Source: Moraxellaceae bacterium (lineage in GTDB: Bacteria > Pseudomonadota > Gammaproteobacteria > Pseudomonadales > Moraxellaceae). From it: 64,000 nucleotides of DNA. Each line of letters opens with the position of its first letter. The first letter of the stretch is position 1. The position numbers and the translations under genes are program-made. The DNA lies in assembly GCA_030680295.1 (NCBI GenBank), contig JAUXVU010000033.1, positions 62,001 to 126,000 of the forward strand. The letters are read 5' to 3'. This document shows positions 11,061 through 21,664 of this stretch, piece by piece. The notes below the pieces were generated by a model. It made no database searches. It saw only the letters and a program-made list of their open reading frames with translations, and was not told where the DNA came from.

Positions 11061-14000
11061 TTATGGGGTGGGAATTGGAATACCACCCAATAAACGTTGC
11101 AACATTGACGGATCAATTAACGCCGATAAACCCTCCAAGCCAGGCAAGCCTGATGGTGGATTAGGCGGTGTTAATGACGGCAACGAAAGTGGTGTTGCCA
11201 CACTAATCAAAGGCACTCGAATAATGTTGGCATAACGATCGCCCACATTTTTGGGGGCATCCGTTGGCACCATAAACTGCCATTGCTCACCATCAATTTC
11301 CGTGGTGGTCAGTGGTGTAAAGGCATTATCGGTATCATGTGTCACTAAGAAATGAATGCCATGTGCCGCATGTGCGCCTTGCCGCTGCAAGCAATCGGCA
11401 AAGGTTTTTCCAGAGTGATCTAGTGCTCGCCCCGCCCAAAGATCATATGTTTTTGGCACCATTGCGTTATTCCATTGATAACTCTCGCCAGGGAAAGGTC
11501 GCGCCACAGGGTCATCACCCGTGCCATCGTCTAAGCAGGCATCATCTCGGTAGTACGGGATCACCAATGGGTTGACCAGCGAAGTCGCACCTTTCAGCGC
11601 AAAGATATACACCAACGAACCATTGTTGCCTTTCGCGGAGACTTGCTCCCAGTTATTAAAGGCCAAAGGCAAGTTAAAGGTTGGGTCAGCCGCATCAAAG
11701 AACATGGGGCAAAGGCCATTGCTCGCCGGCACAGGACCATCAGAGCCTATGCACATGCCAGCAATCGGCAGGTGACCATCAATCTGACCGATGTCATCGT
11801 TAATGCCATCAATCGGTACACCTTGTGGCCGTAGCGCTGTGTAATAACGCCCACCCGGTACTTGCTCACCAGGCGCTGGCACCATGGCGCTGCGGTTATA
11901 GTCCCAGCTGGTATAAAGGCCATCAGGTGGAATGGGATGCACACGCACACGGTAGCGATAGGCAACCGCATCACGATAAAACGTCTCGGTTTTTGTCACG
12001 TTGGTGCCGGAGTCAGCACCCCAGACTTCACGCATGCAACGCACAGGCCCACAACGTTCGCCAATGATAATTGAGTTAGCTTCCCAGTTGACCTGCTCAT
12101 CTTCAAAACCCACCAAGGAAATCACTGAGTCTGGTGATTGTTGGAAAGCTCGCCCCTTCCAACGGTCAATCAAATCAGGGCGAGACTCCCAATAGCTGGA
12201 ATCAGTTGCATCATCTCCGGGACGGCGAATACGTAAATCACGTTTCATCCAACGCCCACTCGCCTCAAAACGATAGGTGTCAGTTTCCACCACCAGACCA
12301 TCACGCGGGAAACGGTCATTTGACTGTTTTGCCGTAGCAGGTGTGCCATCAGTACATACCGTACCTTTTAAGTTCGAGCCGTAACCGGTGTTACTAGTCC
12401 CTAATTTTTCCGGATCATCTTCGCGGAAGAAAGTGCGATCAATCCACTGATCTGCATTCTCGTCACGCTGATAACGGACATAGTGATCTTTCACATCGCG
12501 GAACTTAGAGCCTTGCGCTTGCACGACTAAATACACTGCCTTAGGAATGCCGGGCGACAACGGATCGACCACCAATACTTGCTGTACTTTTCGCCCATCC
12601 GCCCAAGCCAAAACATCCAAGGGGTTTGGCACAAGCTCACCGGCGTCTTGTGCCATAAACACCACTTCATCATCCATGTCCAAGCCCACTGCTGGGTCAG
12701 GTTTAGCCCCTTTACCTTCAATATTTTGGAAACACTCGCCTTCTAAATCCCAACGCTCAATATCCCAGACATAGTTAATTTCAGTGTCGGTTCCAGAGTA
12801 TGTTGAGAAACTAGAGTTCCCGTTAGCCAAGAAGAAAGGCATACGCTCATCAACTTGCACAGGGATTTCAACGAACTCACCATCGCGGAATGCATAAGCA
12901 GCCACTTGCTCCACAGGTACATTGGGGCCCTGACCAAAAGCAGGGTCAAACGCCACACCATTATGCGCAGAGCGTATATTACCTAAGGGTGCAGGGAATG
13001 GGTCCCCTGTTGTTGCGGCACCGGATGGGTAGGGGAAACCTGACCCAATTGCGGCAGGTCCAGCCCAGCCAAGAAGCTGTGCGCCACTAATCACTACCGC
13101 TTCGCTATTACGATCGGCACTGCCTAATGCCTGCAATGTTGACAGTGGGTCAGATTGCAAGCCGATAAATCGGCCCAGCCCAGCCAAAAAGCGCGTGAAC
13201 ATAGACTGCGGGTCTGGCGCAGCCGCAAAAGCATCACTGCCAGCAGCAACCAAACTATCATCACCAATAGTCAGTAGACTAATAAGGTTGCCACCTAAAC
13301 CAGTGAAGGCCTGCTGACCAAAAGCAAAAGCGCCACCAAAGTCACCCTCGATCAAGGCCATAAAAGCTTCATTTAACTGAGCAACAAACGTTGCAACCAC
13401 GCCAAAGACACCACTGCCATAGTCGGGTTGCGCTTGTGCTGGCGGATCTACCGGTCCTCCGCCTTGTCCCGGCGGCAAGACTGCAGCATCCCCTACAAAC
13501 ACCACACCGTCACCGCGCTGTTGCGGACAGTTAATAGGGTTGGTCAATAAATCGGTGTAAATCAGCGCGCCATCATCACGAAGGAATCGTGCTTTCTGAC
13601 AGCGAGCCATCACTAGGTTACGTGGGTATTCATGCGGGTCAAACGGATCTGCCTTAGGTGGACGGTTATCAGCAGGCGGCGTGGCTGTTTTGCCTTCATC
13701 AAACACGACCAAATAAGAGCCCTGACCTGCGCCATAACCTAAGCTATCTGGCGTTAGCAAATCTAAGCCTAGGTATGGGTCAACATCGGGGTGACGCTCC
13801 ATAAATCCATCACGGTTTGCGAAGCAATGCGTCACATCACCAGCACAATCAGTGGGACGACGGAAATAGGTGTCAGTGCCTTGAGCACCAATAGTGCGCG
13901 CCATCACTTCCGCCGAGGTCATACTGACTTGGTGATCACCGAAGCCAACATGTAACAGCACGTCTTTCTTAGGCAGTGGCTGACCATCTAGGCCCGGCAG

Positions 14001-17000
14001 TGTCGAGTTGGGCGAACCAATAACATGTGTCTTGCCAGCTACTGTCACTTGCCCTGCTACACCATCACCTAAGTTATGTGCATAACCATTATTCTCAGCT
14101 CGATCCCATAACATCTGCACCAAGCCCAACGTTAGTTGCTGATCGATTGTGTTGGGATAGGCGGGATAAAACAGTCGGGCATAACCATCAAAGTCGACAC
14201 TACGCTGCAACAGAGTGCTGTAGTTCATGCCTGGCACACCGAGTACACCGCGGTGAACATCAGGTGATATTGCCACCACCACACCACCGTCAATACCACC
14301 TTGACTATTGCCATCAAAGAAGACGTGGCGATTATCAATTAGCGGACGACCATCTGCCGCTTGGAAGGCAGGGTGACTGATAAAACCATCATCAGCTTTC
14401 AGTAGTCGCCCCATCACTACAAAGTTCAAAATACCTTGCTGAACCCGATCGGCCAGCGTTGGGAAGTTGGACATATCCAATAAAACAGTCACGGCATTAA
14501 CCACATCGGCCACACCTGCCATGCCTATCCAATCCGCAGCACAGAAGGTGAAGTTATGCTCATTACCAAAGCGTCGTAACTGCCCCTGGCCAATCTCGCC
14601 TTGGCTGCCAAACAAGCCATGGCCATACAGCGACACCCGAGATGGCGCTACATCACCATTCGCTTTTAATGCGGTATTAGGCACATGGCAGGTAAATGGC
14701 ACATTTAATTTTGGCTGCAGCGGAAATGGCTGTGGTACGTCATAAGGACCGGGACGCAACTTGCCAAACCAAAAGCGACCCGTAACTTGACGATCAAGAT
14801 CACTCTGTCCCGTACTCAGCAATGGTCGACTAATAAAGTTCGGAATTGACATAGTGCCTTTAATGACACGTGCTACACAGTCGGTCACACCGGGCTCGCA
14901 CTCATTATTAACCACACTGGCGATGCTAAAGCTTGGCGTAGCTTTATCTTTTAAAGTTTGATCGCGAATGCCAAGCAAACGTGTGCTAAGGCTACGCTCA
15001 CTGGCAACCGTGAAATCCCACGCCACATAAAGCTCATCGGGATCAATGCCAGCATCCACTTCTAACGTATCGAGGATTTCCTCAACCGCCGCGCAGCGCT
15101 TGTCGACTGCTGGAAGACTACGCAATGGGCTAGTCAGGTTGTCACGGCATAGGCGAAAACCAGCACTGGCTTCAATCGGTTCACCGTTGCTATTATGTAG
15201 ATGACGCAAAGCCACAATGTAACGACGGCCCGGCTCAAAGTTCACGCCGGGGCGAATGATTAATAACGGTCCTGGATCACTAGTTGGATCAACTAAATCG
15301 ACCACAGACTGCAGTGGTTTAGCTAACTGATTACAGCCATCACGGAAGGTCTGTACTGCGTTATTAATTTCATCTTGGCCGCCCAATTCAGACAGCGTTT
15401 GGATAGGTGCTGTGAAATCACAAGGTGTGTAACGGGTCAGGTTGGCATCCATTTCCGCCCAGACTAAATGTGGCTTTTTATCAGTGACATCAAAGACCAC
15501 AATTGCTGAGTCTGGATGCAAACTATTCGCCATAGACTGCGGCACGCTTTCCGCAGACTGACCTGCTCCTGGCCTACCCAATCTTGGCACTGGCGCAGCT
15601 TCAGCCGTTTTATCTAAATCTAAGCCAGGCACGCGCAGCAAAATAGTTTGACCGGGCGAGAATCCGTCAGCGCGATTTTGATCACTTGGGTCAATCGGTT
15701 TACCCAAGACATTACGCGGCATCGCCAATAAATTGAGCTGCAACTGACGACCCGTATCGGTATCAGCAGTTTTGGTAAAGTGATTATTCGGGAACGGCAG
15801 CAAGCAATGTGCTGGATCTAAGAAATCACAACCAGCAGGTGATGACGCCAATACCACTTCTGACAGTAAGGCAGCATCATCGGTACCGATACTCGGTGTT
15901 CCGCCACCGGGCGTGCCAGGCTCACTGGGGTTAGGAATCGTATCAAATATAGTCACTACCGCATCAAACACCGCACAGGCCGGTGCTAATGGGCCCGCTA
16001 CATCACGACAGCCATCTGCCACTGATTTAGCGCCATCGCTTAAGGTATCAAAGAAGCTGGTAGGTACACTCAAAAATTGCAGCAGGCGATCACGCCCCAC
16101 ACCAATGAAACAGGCGCCAAAATCAAAAGCGATCGTGCAGTCCGTTAATAATGGTGGCAAGAAACGAACATCAGGCGGCTGAATCCCAAACAGCGGGTTA
16201 TACCCTTGCAGTCTAAGCAATGGTGCCGTTAATGGACCAAGCGACACAATCTCTTCATAACCAACAACATCACCTGTTGGGTCGATATAACTAAATTCGT
16301 CTTCCGGAATAATGTAGCCAAAGCTGTTATGTGTTAAGCCCAGCAGCATGGTGTGTACATTAGGCTTGGCATCCGAGAGCGGACTATCGCCAGACAGACG
16401 TCGAATATACTGGCCAAACGTATTCGTTGCCTCGCCAGGAATAGTGACCATTTCCACACGAGCCGCGTCATCCCCAGACTGGCCTATGGAAATACGACTC
16501 ACCAACGTGCGAGCAATCGGTGCCGGCTGTGGCAACTGATTTTGCAACTCCTCAAATGACTCAATCAAACTCGCCGGAATCATATTAAAACCGGGAATAT
16601 CATCTTTTGGCAGCTGACTAAACTGGTAATAGCCATTGAACTGACTCAACAGACCTACACCAATAAACAACGGGTTAGTCACCGGCACTACTACTTCGGC
16701 ATGTGCCACGGACAATGAAGCGCTAACCGGCACCGCATTTCCACGCAGGCCTAACAGCAGGTTGGCTAAGTTCTCACCACGTGACTTCACTTGCTCATAT
16801 TTATTGCTGCCGGTAGCAGGGCCCGACGGCGATGCATCAGCAATGGCACCGTTAAAATACAGCGAGGTGCCGCCTAATTGCTGCTCTAAGCGCTCAACAA
16901 CACCCAGCGGATAGTCTGGATGAGGCACCCGCACCACAGTGCCATCTTCACGACGGAAATCATTCGCCCCGACACTAGTGGGGTGAGCAGAGAACTGCGC

Positions 17001-19412
17001 CAGCGTTGCTAACATGCGATGATCATTTGCCTCATCATCGGCCTGCGCCATTAGCAAACTAGCAGCTGGATCCGCCTGATGAAAAATTGACTCATCGCGA
17101 TACTTAGGGCGACGGTAATTATTAAACGCGGAAGCATCTCCACGCACTAAGGACAGCTGCGCTGGCTTACGCTGTGCCAAGCTTTTTGTAGTCGCCGCTT
17201 TCACACCATCAAACAGCATTTTTTGTTGCCAATCTTTTGGCACGCCACCCCACAATCCCTGCAAGTCAGCACCAGCATGGGTATGAGTTTGACCAAACAA
17301 CACATTTCGGATGGGAATACACAGGTCTTGGGCACAGCTGGCCTCATTAACCGCCTTCTTCACTGCATCTTGAATCAAGTTACCAGCACCAATCGCATCC
17401 AAGGTGACCCAAGCAATGCGTTCACCCTTAACCGGATCCACCATGACCATAACACGCACCCACGTTTCATCGTGGCAATCATGGCCATGCTCATCATTCT
17501 CTGTACTGTTAATCACCGCATCACTAAAGCAAGGGGCGCCTGCAGGAGCCTCCGAAATCGATATCGGTGCATCTCCAACCGTTAACTCGGGGGCAGGGCC
17601 ATATCCAGGCAACAACTTAAACGGACCAAAACCAAAGCCACCTAAATGGAAACGCTGCAGACGTGTACCGCCAAAATATGACTCGGTCATGCCAGCAATA
17701 TGCACTTTTGTAGGCGTCACTGATTGGCTTGCTGCACCGACCTGCAAAAGCGTCAAAGCTTCGTCATTAAGCAGCGTCACTGTTTGTGTCAGAGGCTCAC
17801 TCAGCAAGCTACTGGTAACCAGCACATCAAACTGCTCATTAAACTCCTCGAAGTTATCGCCAAAAATACGTACGGCCAAAGCTGACGTTAACTCTCCAGC
17901 AGGAATAATCACCTCACGCTGATTTACCGCCTCGAAGTCACGCTTAGTGCCTTGACTAGTCGCGCTGCCATCACGTGTTGAGTAAATCAAACTCACCGGC
18001 TGATCAGACTCTCGACTCAAACGTGCTGTCAGGCTGATTACTTTTTCAGCATTACCCTCAAGCACGGGCTCTATCGGATCTAGCGTCAATATTAAAGGAC
18101 CACCCGGCATATCATCATCACGAATGGTGATCATGGCGGGCGAACCGATGACGGTCACACTTTCACTAACAGCCGTAACAGTCAGCTCAAAGGTCTCATC
18201 AGGCTCAGTCACATTGTCCGCAATAATCTCAATCGGAATATCAAAGGTGGTTTGCTGTGCGGGAATCGTGAACAGCACATTATTCAAGGCAATATAGTCG
18301 CTGCCAGCTTGAGCTGTTTGGTTGCTGGTGCTGACACGAATATCGACATTACGATCTAGGCCACCACTACGTCCAATGCGGTACTGCATTACGGTATTGG
18401 TGGTGGAGGTGCCTTCCTCGATGGACTGCGGCGTTAAAGTCAACTGCACTTGTCCCGGTGCAAGGTCGTCATTGAGCAAGGTGATGCTATAACGTGCACT
18501 GCTTAGCTCGGCATTAACCGAGTTAGTAAAATCCACAAAAAACGTTTCATCAGGCTCAACCGTGGCATCACCTAAAATAGTGATAGCAATTGTTTGTGTG
18601 GTCTGACCCGGCTCAAATACCAGCGTACCGTTGGTGGCTGCATAGTCTTCACCGGCTAAAGCTGTTCCGTTCGCGGTAGCAAAGTTAACGCTGACTTGCT
18701 GCTCTGAAGGCGACGACAGTTGCACGGCAAAACTCAGCACTCGCTGCTCATTGCCTTCAGGCTGGCTAATGTCTTGCGCAAACAACAATGGCAGCTCACC
18801 GTCACAGCGGCCATCCGCTGTGCGCTCTGCAGCAATATCTTCTTCTGAGCATTGCAAATGCTGTTGTGCCTGCTCGGCACTAACTAAGGGCTTATTATTT
18901 GCTTGCAAATAATTGGCAATTTTGGGGTTGGATGCCAGCAACTGATCAAATGCCACGTCTAAGCTAATTGCTGACAAGCTGTCAGCTTGCAATGCTGCCA
19001 CTGCCTGACGGACATCAATAACAAGCGGATTATCTGGTTGAATGTCTAGTGACAGCAATAAGCGCGCTAAGTTAATAACACGGCGGTCATCTAAGTCAGC
19101 TTTCGGGCTAAACACATCACGTGGCGTCATGATAGGCAGCGCTGTCACTGCACGATCGCCTAGCTCAACACCCGCTAAACTAAAACGAATGAGGCCGCCG
19201 GAACGATAGTTAAACTTACCATCAACATCCGTCGTGCCCTGCAAGTCTTCGGCTGCATAACCCAAGCCCCACACAGCTGCGTCAATAAACTGTCCGGTGA
19301 CCTGCTCTCGTTCGTTACCGGTTTGGCTTCCATCACGAGACGAGTTGCCGCAAGCCGAGAGTAAGGTAATTGCAAAAAAAGAGAGAATAAAACGCTTAAG
19401 CAGAACGTGCAT
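11061..19412 (-). CDS. Giant lipoprotein: Calx-beta repeats, neutral ceramidase-like and GxSxG hydrolase regions
   Basis: A 2783-residue protein with a lipoprotein signal (LLSAC, lipidated Cys21), so it should be membrane-anchored in the envelope. Three Calx-beta-type repeats lie at about 214-314, 320-433 and 438-548, each with an EPDE- or EEFNE-type acidic turn and ending in a LLNDD-like strand. Residues about 560-1045 resemble neutral/alkaline ceramidases: QTHTHAG gives His710 and His712, SAHPTS gives His810, ADASP gives nucleophile Ser861 and PGEATN gives Glu994, in the family order. Residues about 1125-2090 hold a second hydrolase region with the elbow GNSQGG (Ser1703) and a candidate acid Asp1826. 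Residues about 2125-2783 match nothing I recognise. The ATG has AGGGG upstream. The gene is monocistronic between aarF and the convergent hydrolase. A role in lipid or sphingolipid breakdown is inference from the domains. Confidence 0.85.
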   Translation of the reverse strand: MHVLLKRFILSFFAITLLSACGNSSRDGSQTGNEREQVTGQFIDAAVWGLGYAAEDLQGTTDVDGKFNYRSGGLIRFSLAGVELGDRAVTALPIMTPRDVFSPKADLDDRRVINLARLLLSLDIQPDNPLVIDVRQAVAALQADSLSAISLDVAFDQLLASNPKIANYLQANNKPLVSAEQAQQHLQCSEEDIAAERTADGRCDGELPLLFAQDISQPEGNEQRVLSFAVQLSSPSEQQVSVNFATANGTALAGEDYAATNGTLVFEPGQTTQTIAITILGDATVEPDETFFVDFTNSVNAELSSARYSITLLNDDLAPGQVQLTLTPQSIEEGTSTTNTVMQYRIGRSGGLDRNVDIRVSTSNQTAQAGSDYIALNNVLFTIPAQQTTFDIPIEIIADNVTEPDETFELTVTAVSESVTVIGSPAMITIRDDDMPGGPLILTLDPIEPVLEGNAEKVISLTARLSRESDQPVSLIYSTRDGSATSQGTKRDFEAVNQREVIIPAGELTSALAVRIFGDNFEEFNEQFDVLVTSSLLSEPLTQTVTLLNDEALTLLQVGAASQSVTPTKVHIAGMTESYFGGTRLQRFHLGGFGFGPFKLLPGYGPAPELTVGDAPISISEAPAGAPCFSDAVINSTENDEHGHDCHDETWVRVMVMVDPVKGERIAWVTLDAIGAGNLIQDAVKKAVNEASCAQDLCIPIRNVLFGQTHTHAGADLQGLWGGVPKDWQQKMLFDGVKAATTKSLAQRKPAQLSLVRGDASAFNNYRRPKYRDESIFHQADPAASLLMAQADDEANDHRMLATLAQFSAHPTSVGANDFRREDGTVVRVPHPDYPLGVVERLEQQLGGTSLYFNGAIADASPSGPATGSNKYEQVKSRGENLANLLLGLRGNAVPVSASLSVAHAEVVVPVTNPLFIGVGLLSQFNGYYQFSQLPKDDIPGFNMIPASLIESFEELQNQLPQPAPIARTLVSRISIGQSGDDAARVEMVTIPGEATNTFGQYIRRLSGDSPLSDAKPNVHTMLLGLTHNSFGYIIPEDEFSYIDPTGDVVGYEEIVSLGPLTAPLLRLQGYNPLFGIQPPDVRFLPPLLTDCTIAFDFGACFIGVGRDRLLQFLSVPTSFFDTLSDGAKSVADGCRDVAGPLAPACAVFDAVVTIFDTIPNPSEPGTPGGGTPSIGTDDAALLSEVVLASSPAGCDFLDPAHCLLPFPNNHFTKTADTDTGRQLQLNLLAMPRNVLGKPIDPSDQNRADGFSPGQTILLRVPGLDLDKTAEAAPVPRLGRPGAGQSAESVPQSMANSLHPDSAIVVFDVTDKKPHLVWAEMDANLTRYTPCDFTAPIQTLSELGGQDEINNAVQTFRDGCNQLAKPLQSVVDLVDPTSDPGPLLIIRPGVNFEPGRRYIVALRHLHNSNGEPIEASAGFRLCRDNLTSPLRSLPAVDKRCAAVEEILDTLEVDAGIDPDELYVAWDFTVASERSLSTRLLGIRDQTLKDKATPSFSIASVVNNECEPGVTDCVARVIKGTMSIPNFISRPLLSTGQSDLDRQVTGRFWFGKLRPGPYDVPQPFPLQPKLNVPFTCHVPNTALKANGDVAPSRVSLYGHGLFGSQGEIGQGQLRRFGNEHNFTFCAADWIGMAGVADVVNAVTVLLDMSNFPTLADRVQQGILNFVVMGRLLKADDGFISHPAFQAADGRPLIDNRHVFFDGNSQGGIDGGVVVAISPDVHRGVLGVPGMNYSTLLQRSVDFDGYARLFYPAYPNTIDQQLTLGLVQMLWDRAENNGYAHNLGDGVAGQVTVAGKTHVIGSPNSTLPGLDGQPLPKKDVLLHVGFGDHQVSMTSAEVMARTIGAQGTDTYFRRPTDCAGDVTHCFANRDGFMERHPDVDPYLGLDLLTPDSLGYGAGQGSYLVVFDEGKTATPPADNRPPKADPFDPHEYPRNLVMARCQKARFLRDDGALIYTDLLTNPINCPQQRGDGVVFVGDAAVLPPGQGGGPVDPPAQAQPDYGSGVFGVVATFVAQLNEAFMALIEGDFGGAFAFGQQAFTGLGGNLISLLTIGDDSLVAAGSDAFAAAPDPQSMFTRFLAGLGRFIGLQSDPLSTLQALGSADRNSEAVVISGAQLLGWAGPAAIGSGFPYPSGAATTGDPFPAPLGNIRSAHNGVAFDPAFGQGPNVPVEQVAAYAFRDGEFVEIPVQVDERMPFFLANGNSSFSTYSGTDTEINYVWDIERWDLEGECFQNIEGKGAKPDPAVGLDMDDEVVFMAQDAGELVPNPLDVLAWADGRKVQQVLVVDPLSPGIPKAVYLVVQAQGSKFRDVKDHYVRYQRDENADQWIDRTFFREDDPEKLGTSNTGYGSNLKGTVCTDGTPATAKQSNDRFPRDGLVVETDTYRFEASGRWMKRDLRIRRPGDDATDSSYWESRPDLIDRWKGRAFQQSPDSVISLVGFEDEQVNWEANSIIIGERCGPVRCMREVWGADSGTNVTKTETFYRDAVAYRYRVRVHPIPPDGLYTSWDYNRSAMVPAPGEQVPGGRYYTALRPQGVPIDGINDDIGQIDGHLPIAGMCIGSDGPVPASNGLCPMFFDAADPTFNLPLAFNNWEQVSAKGNNGSLVYIFALKGATSLVNPLVIPYYRDDACLDDGTGDDPVARPFPGESYQWNNAMVPKTYDLWAGRALDHSGKTFADCLQRQGAHAAHGIHFLVTHDTDNAFTPLTTTEIDGEQWQFMVPTDAPKNVGDRYANIIRVPLISVATPLSLPSLTPPNPPSGLPGLEGLSALIDPSMLQRLLGGIPIPTP

Positions 19413-19579
19413 AACTGAGCCCCTAGAGGCTGCGGGCAGCAGTCTCTAGAGCAGGACGCGGCCGTCAGCCCCTAAACTTTTGTTGTATTTTTGTTATTAA
19501 AGTTTAGCGACCGCTCAGTCATATCACAGCGAACATTTGTAATCAACAAAATTAAACAGAAGTCACTTGAAGGCAGTAA

Positions 19580-20887
19580 CTAGTGCAATAGCTTGGGTTT
19601 ATTAACATCCATGCTGACGAAATCAATGCGGTCATCGTCGAACAGATTCATTTCGGGTGCCAAAATGCGGATATAGCGATCAAAATACAAAATCTGCTTC
19701 AGCAATAAGGCAAATGCACGTGGGAAACGAATGCCGTGACGTTCACCAACCGCGACGATATCCATCATCAACTTATTGATTTCGTTGTCATTGGCTAGGG
19801 CCGACATAACAGCTTCCGGATCGACCTGCGTGGCCGCACCATAGATCAGCTCTAAGTCTGCTGCCAATGCTGCTTTATCCACCGCACGTTTAGTCATGCC
19901 AATCACCGACATGCTCTCGGCCATCAACTTAAAGTCGCCCGTGTTCATAGCTTCCATAAACTGCATAGTGGCTGACCATGTCTCCGGCGCAATACGACCC
20001 ACAATGCCGAAGTCGATGAAACCTAAACGGCCATCCGTCAGCACCATCAGGTTACCGGCGTGCAGGTCAGCGTGAAAGCTTTCACACATCATCAGACTGG
20101 AAAACCAGGTATTGAGTGCGTTAACCAATGTCCCTGCTGGGTCCTTGGTGTATTTGCGGATGGTCTCTAAATCAGTCAACGGCACACCATAAAAACGCTC
20201 CATGGTTAACACACGCATGCTGGATGCGTGCTCATAAACCTTAGGCGCAATGGCTTGTGTATTGCCGGTGTTTTTCAAGAACTCATTAAATTGCTTGATG
20301 TTGCGGGCCTCTTTATAAAAGTCCACTTCTTCCATCATGCAGGCCTGAATTTCACTGACAATGCCAGACAAGGAAGCGAATTTTAATTTCGGTAAAAAGC
20401 GCTCTAGCAGCACAGCCGAGAAATATAAAAAGTTCAGATCGGTCAGCAGCACATTTTCCACGCCCGGCTTCTGCACTTTAATCACCACTTGCTCACCGGT
20501 AATTAATTTCGCGGAATGAACTTGTGCAATCGACGCTGATGCCAATGGGATTTCGTCAATCTCGCTAAACAATTCTGCCAATGGGCACTGCAGTTCGGCC
20601 TCTAATACCGCTTTGATGGTGGCAAACGGCAAAGGCTCGGTTTTATCTAAGCAATATTGAAATTCGTTAACGTAATCCGCCGGAAATAACGAGGGTGAGC
20701 TGGCAATAAACTGACCTAACTTGACGTAGGTTGCACCTAAGCGCTCAAAAGTTTGGCGTAATAAACGTGGGATGGGCGGACGATCACCACTAACCCAAGC
20801 AGCACCAGCAGTGGCTAACACTTGTGTGGTTTGGCCAATCCGAAACAAGCCTTTTAGGGCATTTGACCAGTTTGCATAGTGGTTCAT
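19580..20887 (-). CDS. ABC1/AarF-family atypical kinase
   Basis: A 435-residue protein of the ABC1/UbiB/ADCK family. Visible signatures are YVKLGQF (the KxGQ segment that blocks the usual kinase site), the Ala-rich loop SASIAQVHSA, VVIKVQKPG with the ATP-site lysine, HADLHAGN and IDFG. Such proteins support ubiquinone synthesis or lipid homeostasis. It lacks the two C-terminal membrane helices of classical UbiB, so I do not assign ubiB. It starts directly after the moeB stop, with no gap, at the end of the hemA-prfA-prmC-moeB series. A second family member lies at 42326-43630. Confidence 0.88.
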   Translation of the reverse strand: MNHYANWSNALKGLFRIGQTTQVLATAGAAWVSGDRPPIPRLLRQTFERLGATYVKLGQFIASSPSLFPADYVNEFQYCLDKTEPLPFATIKAVLEAELQCPLAELFSEIDEIPLASASIAQVHSAKLITGEQVVIKVQKPGVENVLLTDLNFLYFSAVLLERFLPKLKFASLSGIVSEIQACMMEEVDFYKEARNIKQFNEFLKNTGNTQAIAPKVYEHASSMRVLTMERFYGVPLTDLETIRKYTKDPAGTLVNALNTWFSSLMMCESFHADLHAGNLMVLTDGRLGFIDFGIVGRIAPETWSATMQFMEAMNTGDFKLMAESMSVIGMTKRAVDKAALAADLELIYGAATQVDPEAVMSALANDNEINKLMMDIVAVGERHGIRFPRAFALLLKQILYFDRYIRILAPEMNLFDDDRIDFVSMDVNKPKLLH

Positions 20888-21664
20888 TTACGGTGTATCT
20901 CCTTGGTGTGCACAAAATGGGTGTGCACAAACGGCACAGTTAGGGTCGCGGGGTGTACGCAGCCGCCTAACCTCATTACTAAAACCATCCCATAACAGCA
21001 GTTGACCAACCAAACTTTGGCCAATATTCGCAATCACTTTTAACACTTCTTGTGCCTGCCAACTGCCCATAACGGCAACGGTTGAGGCCATCACACCAAC
21101 CTCACTGCAGCTGGCGCCTTCTTCATCGACCGCCGGATATACACAGCGATAACAGGCTGAATTTGCCTGACGTGGGTCAAATACCGCCAGCTGCCCCTGC
21201 CAACCAATGGCCGCAGCAGACACCACGGGAATCCCTGCGGGCCAAGCCAAGGCATTAATTAAGTCACGGGTAGCGAAATTATCGCAGCAATCGGCAATGA
21301 CATCGACTGCTACGCTTAATTCAGCAAAATTTTCAGCATTCAAGGCCTGTGAGCAGGTCTCAATCTGGCAATACGAATTAAGGGCGCGCAGCGCCTGTGC
21401 AGCCGAATCAACCTTTAACACGCCCACCGAAGCCTCGTTATGGATTGGTTGACGCTGTAAGTTGGTCACTTCCACACGATCGAAATCGACCAGCTTGACG
21501 CACCCCACACCGGCCGCCACCAAGTACTGAGACAGCACAGAACCTAAACCACCCAAACCGACAATCATTACCGTTGCCGAACGCAATGCTTCTTGGCCGG
21601 CCACATCCCAGTTAGGCAGCAAAATTTGTCGGTGATAACGCAACAGCTCATCATCAGATAACAC
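20888..21664 (-). CDS. moeB: MoeB/ThiF-family sulfur-carrier adenylyltransferase
   Basis: E1-like enzyme that adenylates the C-terminal glycine of a sulfur-carrier protein such as MoaD or ThiS. The N-terminal LLRYHRQILLP, the nucleotide loop GLGGLGS near residue 36 and the two zinc pairs CYRC and CAVC are present, in 258 residues. The start is GTG, with GGAGGG at good spacing, and overlaps the prmC end by 11 bases. MoeB and ThiF are hard to separate by sequence; the neighbourhood after prmC is common for the gene called moeB in related bacteria. Confidence 0.87.
   Translation of the reverse strand: MLSDDELLRYHRQILLPNWDVAGQEALRSATVMIVGLGGLGSVLSQYLVAAGVGCVKLVDFDRVEVTNLQRQPIHNEASVGVLKVDSAAQALRALNSYCQIETCSQALNAENFAELSVAVDVIADCCDNFATRDLINALAWPAGIPVVSAAAIGWQGQLAVFDPRQANSACYRCVYPAVDEEGASCSEVGVMASTVAVMGSWQAQEVLKVIANIGQSLVGQLLLWDGFSNEVRRLRTPRDPNCAVCAHPFCAHQGDTP

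Noticed and set aside
19423-19449. Hairpin CTAGAG-GCTG...CAGC-CTCTAG upstream of the giant lipoprotein gene
   Set aside because: The stem needs a three-base bulge and touches only the edge of the ribosome site; too weak to call regulatory without comparison.
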